Origin: Cavia porcellus
Lineage: Eukaryota; Chordata; Mammalia; Rodentia; Caviidae
NCBI RefSeq assembly: GCF_034190915.1
Contig: NW_026947545.1
Location: 682,001-746,000, forward strand
DNA length: 64,000 bases
Direction: 5' to 3'
In this document: in pieces, positions 36,802 to 47,514 of the stretch
Layout: the number at the start of each line of letters is the position of its first letter
How positions within the stretch are numbered: the stretch's first letter is position 1
The notes under the pieces: model-generated
Told to the model about the DNA's origin: nothing
The model's input: only the letters and a program-made list of their open reading frames with translations
Database searches by the model: none
Made by a program: the position numbers and the translations under genes

Positions 36802-39800
36802 GGGTGAATCGGAGGGTCTGAATTAGGATAGGCAGTGAGTGGCAATGTAGGATGGAGAAAAGCACCGCGGGGTGGTCAGGATGGGGAGGTCAGGGAACAT
36901 GCAGTGGCAATGTAGCATAGGTTTCTGAAAAACATCGCGGGGTGGTGCGCATTGTATGGGTGTGTGTTATATTACATTCACTAGTAGGAGTGAGAAAAAC
37001 ATCACGGGGTGGTGTGAATCGGAGTGTCTGAACTAGGATAGGCAGTGAGTAGCAATGTAGGATGAAGAAAAGCACCGCGGGGTGGTCAGCATGGGGAGGT
37101 CAGGAAACATGCAGTGGCAATGAAGGATAGTTTTCTGAAAAATATCACGGGGTGGTGCGCATTGTATGGGTGTGTGTTACATTACATTCACTAGTAGGAG
37201 TGAGAAAAATATCACGGGGTGGTGTTAATCGGAGGGTCTCAATTAGGATAGGCAGTGAGTGGCAATGTAGGATGGAGAAAAGCACCGTGGGCTGGTCAGC
37301 ATGGGGAGGTCAGGGAACATGCAGTGGCAATGTAGGATAGTTTTTTGAAAAACATGGCGGGGTGGTGCGCATTGTATGGGTGTGTGTTACATTACATGCA
37401 CTAGTTGGAGTCAGAAAAATATCACGGGGTGGTGCACATTGTAGGGGTGTGTGTTACATTACATTCACTAGTAGGAGTGAGAAAAACATCACGGGGTGGT
37501 GCGCATTGTATGGCTGTGTGTTACATTACATTCACTAGTAGGAGTGAGAAAAACATCACGGGGTGGTGCGCATTGTATGGGTGTGTGTTACATTACATTC
37601 ACTAGTAGGAGTGAGAAAAACATCACGGGGTGGTGCGCATTGTATGGCTGTGTGTTACATTACATTCACTAGTAGGAGTGAGAAAAACATCACGGGGTGG
37701 CGCGCATTGTATGGCTGTGTGTTACATTACATTCACTAGTAGGAGTGAGAAAAACATCACCTGGTGGTTTGAATCGGAGGGTCTGAATTAGGATAGGCAG
37801 TGAGTGGCAATGTAGGATGGAGAAAAGCACCGCGGGGTGGTCAGCATGTGGAGGTTAGGGAACATGCAGTGGCAATGTAGGATAGGTTTCTGAAAAACAT
37901 CGCGGGGTGGTGCGCATTGTATGGGTGTGTGTTACATTACATTCACTAGTAGGAGTGAGAAAAACATCACGGGGTGGTGCGCATTGTATCGGTGTGTGTT
38001 ACACTACATTCACTAGTAGGAGTGAGAAAAACATCACGGGGTGGTGCGCATTGTATGGGTGTGTGTTACATTACATTCAGTAGTAGGAGTGAGAAAAACA
38101 TCACGAGGTGGTGCGCTTTGTATGGGTGTGTGTTACATTACATTCACTAGTAGAAGTGAGAAAAACATCACGGGGTGGTGTGAATCGGATGGTCTGAATT
38201 AGGATAGGCAGTGAGTGGCAATGTAGGATGGAGAAAAGCACCGAGAGGTGGTCAGCATGTGGAGGTCAGGGAACATGCAGTGGCAATGTAGGATAGGTTT
38301 CTGAAAAACATCGCGGGGTGGTGCGCATTGTATGGGTGTGTATTACATTACATTCACTAGTAGGAGTGAGAAAAACATCACGGGGTGGTGCGCATTGTAT
38401 GGGTGTGTGTTACATTACATTCACTAGTAGGAGTGAGAAAAACATCACGGGGTGGTGCGCATTGTATGGGTGTGTGTTACATTACATTCACTAGTAGGAG
38501 TGAGAAAAACATCACGGGGTGGTGCGCATTGTATGGGTGTGTGTTACATTACATTCACTGGTAGGAATGAGAAAAACATCACGGGGTGGTGCACATTGTA
38601 TGGGTGTGTGTTACATTACATTCACTAGTAGGAGTGAGAAAAACATCACGGGGTGGTGCGCATTGTATGGGTGTGTGTTACATTACATTCACTAGTAGGA
38701 GTGTAAAAACATCACGAGGTGGTGTGAATCGGAGGGTCTGAATTAGGATAGGCAGTGAGTGGCAATGTAGGATGGAGAAAAGCACCGCGGGGTGGTCAGG
38801 ATGGGGAGGTCAGGGAACATGCAGTGGCAATGTAGCATAGGTTTCTGAAAAACATCTCGGGGTGGTGCGCATTGTATGGGTGTGTGTTACATTACATTCA
38901 CTAGTCGGAGTGAGAAAAACATCACGGGGTGGTGCGCATTGTATGGGTGTGTGTTACATTACATTCACTAGTAGGAGTGAGAAAAACATCACGGGGTGGT
39001 GTGAATCGGAGAGTCTGAATTAGGATAGGCAGTGAGTGGCAATGTAGGATGGAGAAAAGCACCGCGGGGTGGTCAGCATGGGGAGGTCAGGGAACATGCA
39101 CTGGCAATGTAGGATGGGTTTCTGAAAAACATCGCGGGGTGGTGCGCATTGTATGGCTGTGTGTTACATTACATTCACTAGTAGGAGTGAGAAAAACATC
39201 ACGGGGTGGTGCGCATTGTATGGGTGTGTGTTACATAACATTCACTGGTAGGAGTGAGAAAAACATCACGGAGAGGTGTGAATCGGAGGGTCTGATTTAG
39301 GATAGGCAGTGAGTGCAATGAAGGATGGAGAAAAGCACCGCGGGGTGGTCAGCATGCGGAGGTCAGGGAATATGCAGTGGCAATGTAGGATAGGTTTCTG
39401 AAAAATATCGCGGGGTGGTGCGCATTGTATGGGTGTGTGTTACATTACATTCAGTAGTAGGAGTGAGAAAAACATCGCGGGGTGGTGCGCATTGTATGGG
39501 TGTGTGTTACATTACATTCACTAGTAGGAGTGAGAAATACATCACGGGGTGGTGCGCATTGTATGGGTGTGTGTTACATTACATTCACTAGTAGGAGTGA
39601 GAAAAACATCACGGGGTGGTGCGCATTGTATGGGTGTGTGTTACATTACATTCACAAGTACGAGTGAGAAAAACATCACCGGGTGGTGTGCATTGTATGG
39701 GTGTGTGTTACATTACATTCACTAGTAGGAGTGAGAAAAACATCACGGGGTGGTGTGAATCGGAGGGTCTGAATTAGGATAGGCAGTGAGTGGCAATGTA

Positions 39801-42800
39801 GAATGGAGTAAAGCACCGCGGGGTGGTCAGCATGGGGAGGTCAGGGAACATGCAGTGGCAATGTAGGATAGGTTTCTGAAAAACATCGCGGGGTGGTGCG
39901 CATTGTATGGGTGTGTGTTACATTACATTCACTAGTAGGAGTGAGAAAAACATCACGGGGTGGTGCGCATTGTATGTGTGTGTGTTACATTACATTCACT
40001 AGTCGGAGTGAGAAAAACATCACGGGGTGGTGCGCATTGTTTGGGTGTGTGTTACATTACATTCACTAGTAGGAGTGAGAAAAACATCACGGGGTGGTGC
40101 GCATTGTATGGGTGTGTGTTACATTACGTTCACTAGTAGGAGTGAGAAAAACATCATGGGATGGTGCGCATTGTTTGGGTGTGTGTTACATTACGTTCAC
40201 TAGTAGGAGTGAGAAAAGCATCACGGTGTGGTTCGCATTGTATGGGTGTGTGTTACATTACATTCACTAGTAGGAGTGAGAAAAACATCACGGGGTGGTG
40301 CACATTGTATGGGTGTGTGTTACATTACATTCACTAGTAGGAGTGAGAAAAACATCACGGGGTGGTGTGAATCGGAGGGCCTGAATTAGGATAGGCAGTG
40401 AGTGGCAATGTAGGATGGAGAAAAGCACCGCGGGGAGGTCAGCATGGGGAGGTCAGGGAACATGCACTGGCAATGTAGGATAGGTTTCTGAAAAACATCG
40501 TGGGGTGGTGCGCATTGTATGGGTGTGTGTTACATTATATTCACAAGTAGGAGTGAGAAAAACATCTCGGGGTGGTGCGCATTGTATGGGTGTGTGTTAC
40601 ATTACATTCACTGGTAGGAGTGAGAAAAACATCACGGGGTGGTGTGAATCGGAGGGTCTGAATTAGGAAAGGCAGTGAGTGCAATGTAGGATGGAGAAAA
40701 GCACCGCGAGGTGGTCAGCATGGGGAGGTCAGGGAACATGCAGTGGCAATGTAGTATAGGTTTTTGAAAAACATCGCGGGGTGGTGCGCATTGTATGGGT
40801 GTGTGTTACATTACATTCAGTAGTAGGAGTGAGAAAAACATCACGGGGTGGTGCGCATTGTATGGGTGTGTGTTACATTACATTCACTAGTAGGAGTGAG
40901 AAATACATCACGGGGTGGTGCGCATTGTATGGGTGTGTGTTACATTACATTCCCTAGTAGGAGTGAGAAAAACATCACGGGGTGGTGTGAATCGGAGGGT
41001 CTGAATTAGGATAGGCAGTGAGTGGCAATGTAGGATGGAGAAAAGCACCGCGGGGTGGTCACCATGGGGACGTCAGGGAACATGCAGTGGCAATGTAGGA
41101 TAGGTTTCTGAAAAACATCTCGGGGTGCTGTGCATTGTATGTGTGTGTGGTACATTACATTCACTAGTAGGAGTGAGAAAAACATCACGGGGTGGTGCGC
41201 ATTGCATGGGTGTGTGTTACATTACATTCACTAGTAGGAGTGAGAAAAACATGGCGGGGTGGTGAGTATTGTATGGGTGTGTGTTACATTACATTCACTA
41301 GGAGGAGTGAGAAAAACATCACGGGGTGGTGTGAATCGGAGAGTCTGAATTAGGATAGGCAGTGAGTGGCGATGTAAGATGAAGAAAAGCACCACGTTGT
41401 AATCAGCATGGGGAGGTCAGGGAACATGCAGTGGCAATGTAGGATAGTTTTCTGAAAAACATCGCGGGGTGGTGCGCATTGTATGGGTCTGTGTTACTTT
41501 ACATTCCCTAGTAGGAGTGAGAAAAACATCATGGGGTGGTGTGATTCGGAGGGTCTGAATTAGGATAGGCAGTGAGTGGCAATGTAGGATGGAGAAAAGC
41601 ACCGCGGCGTGGTCAGCTTGGGGAGGTCAGGAAACATGCAGTGGCAATGTAGGATAGGTTTCTGAAAAACATCGAGGGGTGGTGTGCATTATATGGGTGT
41701 GTGTTACATTACATTCACTAGTAGGAGTGAGAAAAACATCACGGGGTGGTGCGCATTGTATGGGTGTGTGTTACATTACATTCACTAGTAGGAGTGAGAA
41801 AAACATCACGGGGTGGTGCGCATTGTGTGGGTGTGTGTTACGTTACATTCACTAGTAGGAGTGAGCAAAACATCACAGGGTGGTGCGCATTGTATGGGTG
41901 TGTGTTACATTACATTCCCTAGTAGGAGTGAGAAAAACATCACGGGGTGGTGTGAATCGGAGGGTCTGAATTAGGATAGGCAGTGAGTGGCAATGTAGGA
42001 TGGAGAAAAGCACCGCGGGGTGGTCACCATGGGGAGGTCAGGGAACATGCAGTGGCAATGTAGGATAGGTTTCTGAAAAACATGGCGGGGTGCTGTGCAT
42101 TGTATGGGTGTGTGTTACATTACATTCACTAGTAGGAGTGAGAAAAACATCACGGGGTGGTGCGCATTGCATGGGTGTGTGTTACATTACATTCACTAGT
42201 AGGAGTGAGAAAAACATGGCGGGGTGGTGAGCATTGTATGGGTGTGTGTTACATTACATTCACTAGTAGGAGTGAGAAAAACATCACGGGGTGGTGTGAA
42301 TCGGAGAGTCTGAATTAGGATAGGCAGTGAGTGGCGATGTACGATGAAGAAAAGCACCACGGGGTAATCAGCATGGGGAGGTCAGGGAACATGCAGTGGC
42401 AATGTAGGATAGTTTTCTGAAAAACATCGCGGGGTGGTGCACATTGTATGGGTCTGTGTTACTTTACATTCCCTAGTAGGAGTGAGAAAAACATCATGGG
42501 GTGGTGTGATTCGGAGGGTCTGAATTAGGATAGGCAGTGAGTGGCAATGTAGGATGGAGAAAAGCACCGCGGCGTGGTCAGCTTGGGGAGGTCAGGAAAC
42601 ATGCAGTGGCAATGTAGGATAGGTTTCTGAAAAACATCGCGGGGTGGTGTGCATTATATGGGTGTGTGTTACATTACATTCACTAGTAGGAGTGAGAAAA
42701 ACATCACGGGGTGGTGCGCATTGTATGGGTGTGTGTTACATTACATTCACTAGTAGGAGTGAGAAAAACATCACGGGGTGGTGCGCATTGTGTGGGTGTG

Positions 42801-42914
42801 TGTTACGTTACATTCACTAGTAGGAGTGAGCAAAACATCACAGGGTGGTGCGCATTGTATGGGTGTGTGTTACATTACATTCCCTAGTAGGAGTGAGAAA
42901 AACATCACGGGGTG
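36802..42914 (+). repeat. 6,532-bp higher-order repeat, second copy
   Basis: Direct repeat of the preceding block. The offset is 6,532 bp at the start, 6,531 after 30.41/36.94 kb, 6,321 from 32.7/39.0 kb, 6,388 from 33.98/40.37 kb and 5,491 from 35.88/41.37 kb. Each step equals a whole number of monomers or modules (1, 210, 67 and 897 bp). A C run of seven lies at 39,896-40,364. The module at 41,329-42,293 (965 bp) begins again at 42,294 and is cut after about 621 bp. No gene seen. Confidence 0.92.
41329..42914 (+). repeat. 965-bp module, one full and one partial tandem copy
   Basis: The A monomer with GTGAGTGGCGATG and GATGAAGAAAAGCACCAC recurs at 41.37 and 42.34 kb, 965 bp apart, and corresponds to 35.88 kb in the first large copy. 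Each module has three A-B pairs and eight C split 1, 4 and 3; the sister module at 33,977 has the same total split 2, 3 and 3. The second copy ends near 42,914, where the sequence continues into other unit types. Confidence 0.87.
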
Positions 42915-44155
42915 GTGTGAATCGGAGGGTCTGAATTAGGATAGGCAGTGAGTGGCAATGTAGGATGGAGAAAAGCACCGCGGCGTGGTCAGCTTGGGGA
43001 GGTCAGGGAACATGCAGTGGCAATGTCGGATAGGTTTCTGAAAAACATCGCGGGGTGTTGCGCATTGTATGGGTGTGTGTTACGTTACATTCACTAGTAG
43101 GAGTGAGAAAAATATCACGGGGTGGTGCGCATTGTGTGGGTGTTTGTTACATTACATTCACTGATAGGAGTGAGAAAAACATCACGGGGTGGTGTGAATC
43201 GGAGGGTCTGAATTAGGATAGGCAGTGAGTGCAATGTAGGATGGAGAAAAGCACCGCGGGGTGGTCAGCATGCGGAGGTCAGGGAATATGCAGTGGCAAT
43301 GTAGGATAGGTTTCTGAAAAACATCGCGGGGTGGTGCGCATTGTATGGGTGTGTGTTACATTACATTCAGTAGTAGGAGTGAGAAAAACATCACGGGGTG
43401 GTGCGCATTGTATGGGAGTGTGTTACATTACATTCACTAGTAGGAGTGAGAAATACATCACGGGGTGGTGCGCATTGTATGGGTGTGTGTTACATTACAT
43501 TCACTAGTAGGAGTGAGAAAAACATCACGTGGTGGTGCGCATTGTATGGGTGTGTGTTACATTACATTCACTAGTACGAGTGAGAAAAACATCACGGGGT
43601 GGTGTGCATTGTATGGGTGTGTGTTACATTACATTCACTAGTAGGAGTGAGAAAAACATCACGGGGTGGTGTGAATCAGAGGGTCTGTATTAGGATAGGC
43701 AGTGAATGGCAATGTAGGATGGAGAAAAGCACCGCGGGGTGCTCAGCATGGGGAGGTCAGGGAACATGCAGTGGCAATTTAGGATAGGTTTCTGAAAAAC
43801 ATCGCGGGGTGGTGCGCATTGTATCGGTGTGTGTTACATTACATTCACTAGTATGAGTGAGAAAAACATCACGGGGTAGTGCGCATTGTATGGGTGTGTG
43901 TTACATTACATTCACTAGTAGGAGTGAGAAAAACATCACGGGGTGGTGTGAATCGGAGGGTCTGAATTAGGATAGGCAGTGAGTGGTAATGTAGAATGGA
44001 GTAAAGCAGCGCGGGGTGGTCAGCATGGGGAGGTCAGGGAACATGCAGTGGCAATGTAGGATAGGTTTCTGAAAATCATCGCGGGGTGGTGCGCATTGTA
44101 TGGGTGTGTGTTACATTACATTCATTAGTTGGAGTGAGAAAAACATCACGGGGTG

Positions 44156-44222
44156 GTGTGCATTGTATGGGTGTGTGTAACATTACATTCACTAGTAGGA
44201 GTGAGAAAAACATCACGGGGTG
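44156..44222 (+). repeat. Intermediate C monomer (67 bp, GTAACATT)
   Basis: A 67-bp C monomer with GTGTGTGTAACATTAC: it has the T-to-A change of C65 but has not lost the GT pair. The preceding C carries TTCATTAGTTGGAGTG. Similar intermediates lie at 45,311-45,377 and 47,250-47,316. I saw none in the first 44 kb, but the read was by eye. Confidence 0.83.
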
Positions 44223-45310
44223 GTGCGCATTGTATGGGTGTGTGTTACATTACATTCACTAGTAGGAGTGAGAAAAACATCATGTGATGGTGCGCATTGT
44301 ATGGGTGTGTGTTACATTACGTTCACTAGTAGGAGTGAGAAAACATCACGGGGTGGTGCGCATTGTATGGGTGTGTGTTACATTACATTCACTTGTAGGA
44401 GTGAGAAAAACATCACGGGGTGGTGCGCATTGTATGGGTGTGTGTTACATTACATTCACTAGTAGGAGTGAGAAAAACATCACGGGGTGGTGTGAATCGG
44501 AGGGCCTGAATTAGGATAGGCAGTGAGTGGCAATGTAGGATGGAGAAAAGCACCGCGGGGAGGTCAGCATGGGGAGGTCAGGGAACATGCACTGGCAATG
44601 TAGGATAGGTTTCTGAAAAACATCGCGGGGTGGTGCGCATTGTATGGGTGTGTGTTACATTACATTCACTAGTAGGAGTGAGAAAAACATCTCGGGGTGG
44701 TGCGCATTGTATGGGTGTGTGTTACATTACATTCACTAGTAGGAGTGAGAAAAACATCACGGGGTAGTGCGCATTATATGGGTGTGTGTTACATTACATT
44801 CACTAGTAGGAGTGAGAAAAACATCATGGGGTGGTGTGAATCGGAGGGTCTGAATTAGGATAGGCAGTGAGTGGCAATGTATAATGGAGTAAAGCACCGC
44901 GGGGTGGTCAGCATGGGGAGGTCAGGGAACATGCAGTGTCAATGTAGGATAGGTTTCTGAAAATCATCGCGGGGTGGTGCGCATTGTATGGGTGTGTGTT
45001 ACATTACATTCACTAGTCGGAGTGAGAAAAACATCACGGGGTGGTGCGCATTGTATGGGTGTGTGTTACATTACATTCACTAGTAGGAGTGAGAAAAACA
45101 TCACGGGGTGGTGCTCATTGTATGGGTGTGTGTTACATTACATTCACTGGTAGGAGTGAGAAAAACATCATGGGATGGTGCGCATTGTATGGGTGTGTGT
45201 TACATTACGTTCACTAGTAGGAGTGAGAAAACATCACGGGGTGGTGCGCATTGTATGGGTGTGTGTTACATTACATTCACTAGTAGGAGTGAGAAAAACA
45301 TCACGGGGTG

Positions 45311-45377
45311 GTGCGCATTGTATGGGTGTGTGTAACATTACATTCACTAGTAGGAGTGAGAAAAACATCACGGGGTG
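45311..45377 (+). repeat. Intermediate C monomer (67 bp, GTAACATT)
   Basis: Second 67-bp C with GTGTGTGTAACATTAC. It is the last C before A at 45,378 and follows C copies carrying the ACGTTCACTAG marker. Confidence 0.83.
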
Positions 45378-47249
45378 GTGTGAATCGGAGGGCCTGAATT
45401 AGGATAGGCAGTGAGTGGCAATGTAGGATGGAGAAAAGCACCGCGGGGAGGTCAGCATGGGGAGGTCAGGGAACATGCACTGGCAATGTAGGATAGGTTT
45501 CTGAAAAACATCGCGGGGTGGTGCGCATTGTACGGGTGTGTGTTACATTACATTCACTGGTAGGAGTGAGAAAAACATCACGGGGTGGTGTGAATCGGAG
45601 AGTCTGAATTAGGATAGGCAATGAGTGGCAATGTAGGGTGAATAAAAGCACCGCGGGGTGGTCAGCATGGGGAGGTCAGGGAACATGCAGTGGCAATGTA
45701 GGATAGGTTTTTGAAAAACATCGCGGGGTGGTGCGCATTGTATGGGTGTGTGTTACATTACATTCAGTAGTAGGAGTGAGAAAAACATCACGGGGTGGTG
45801 CGCATTGTATGGGTGTGTGTTACATTACATTCAGTAGTAGGAGTGAGAAATACATCACGGGGTGGTGCGCATTTTATGGGTGTGTGTTACATTACATTCC
45901 CTAGTAGGAGTGAGAAAAACATCACAGGGTGGTGTGAATCGGAGGGTCTGAATTAGGATAGGCAGTGAGTGGCAATGTAGGATGGAGAAAAGCACCGCGG
46001 GTTGGTCAGCATGTGGAGGTCAGGGAACATGCAGTGGCAATGTAGGATAGTTTTCTGAAAAACATCGCGGGGTGTTGTGCATTGTATGGGTGTGTGTTAC
46101 ATTACAATCACTAGTAGGAGTGAGAAAAACATCACGGGGTGGTGCACATTTGAGGGGTGTGTGTTACATTACATTCACTAGTAGGAGTGAGAAAAACATC
46201 ACGGGGTGGTGTGAATCGGAGGGTCTCAATTAGGATAGGCAGTGAGTGGCAATGTAGGATGAAGAAAAGCCCCGCGGGGTGGTCAGCATGGGGAGGTCAG
46301 GGAACATGCAGTGGCAATGTAGGATAGTTTTCTGAAAAATATAGCGCGGGGGTGCTCATTATATGGGTGTGAGTTACATTACATTCACTAGTAGGAGTGA
46401 GAAAAACATCACGGGGTGGTGTGAATCGGAGGGTCTGAATTAGGATAGGCAGTGAGTGGCAATGTAGGATGGAGAAAAGCACCGCGGGCTGGTCAGCATG
46501 GGGAGGTCAGGGAACATGCAGTGGCAATATAGGATAGGTTTCTGAAAAACATCGCGTGGTGGTGCGCATTGTATGGGTGTGTGTTACATTATATTCACTA
46601 GTAGGAGTGAGAAAAACATCACGGGGTGGAGCGCATTGTATGGGAGTGTGTTATATTATATTCACTAGTAGGAGTGAGAAAAGCATCACGGCGTGGTGAG
46701 CATTGTATGGGCGTGTGTTACATTACATTCACTAGTAGGAGTGAGAAAAACATCACGGGGTGGTGTGAATCGGAGGGACTGAATTAGGACAGGCAGTGAG
46801 TGGCAATGTAGGATGGAGAAAAGCACCGCGGGGTGGTCAGCCTGGGGAGGTAAGGGAACATGCAGTGGCAATGTAGGATAGGTTTCTGAAAAACATCGCG
46901 GGGTGGTGCGCATTTTATCGGTGTGTGTTACATTACATTCACTAGTAGGAGTGAGAAAAACATCACGGGGTAGTGCGCATTGTATGGGTGTGTGTTACGT
47001 TACATTCACTAGTAGGAGTGAGAAAAACATCACGGGGTGGTGTGAATCGGAGGGTCTGAATTAGGATAGGCAGTGAGTGGCAATGTAGAATGGAGTAAAG
47101 CACCGCGGGGTGGTCAGCATGGGGAGGTCAGGGAACATGCAGTGGCAATGTAGGATAGGTTTCTGAAAATCATCGCGGGGTGGTGCGCATTGTATGGGTG
47201 TGTGTTATATTACATTCACTAGTTGGAGTGAGAAAAACATCACGGGGTG

Positions 47250-47316
47250 GTGTGCATTGTATGGGTGTTTGTAACATTACATTCACTAGTAGGAGTGAGA
47301 AAAACATCACGGGGTG
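47250..47316 (+). repeat. Intermediate C monomer (67 bp, GTAACATT)
   Basis: Third intermediate, reading GGGTGTTTGTAACATTAC, 134 bp upstream of the end of the last ordinary C67 copies. The preceding C has CACTAGTTGGAGTG, as before the 44,156 copy, so the two are related copies. Confidence 0.83.
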
Positions 47317-47449
47317 GTGCGCATTGTATGGGTGTGTGTTACATTACGTTCACTAGTAGGAGTGAGAAAACATCACGGTGTGGTGCGCATTGTATGGGTG
47401 TGTGTTACATTACATTCATTAGTAGGAGTGAGAAAAACATCACGGGGTG

Positions 47450-47514
47450 GTGCGCATTGTATGGGTGTGTAACATTACATTCACTAGTTGGAGTCAGAAA
47501 AACATCACGGGTTT
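47450..47514 (+). repeat. First C65 monomer, switch point between domains
   Basis: First C with GGGTGTGTAACATTAC and length 65 bp. It also carries ACTAGTTGGAGTCAG and runs into an A starting CTGTGAACCG rather than GTGTGAATCGG. The same C-A junction variant recurs at about 49.43, 52.74 and 53.85 kb. All C monomers read downstream are the 65-bp type or near variants, except the pair at 56,284-56,417. Confidence 0.88.

Larger units (their letters stand above)
42915..47449 (+). repeat. Last C67 block before the C switch
   Basis: A-B-C67(n) units that combine module types seen at 24.6-25.7 kb (offset 18,037 bp between about 25.56 and 43.60 kb; 19,612 bp between 24.61 and 44.22 kb) with an 888-bp local repeat (44.22 and 45.11 kb). 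Near 46.33 kb a B ends ATATAGCGCGGGGGTG, resembling 19.12 kb. It contains the three intermediate C monomers listed separately. No gene seen. Confidence 0.88.
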
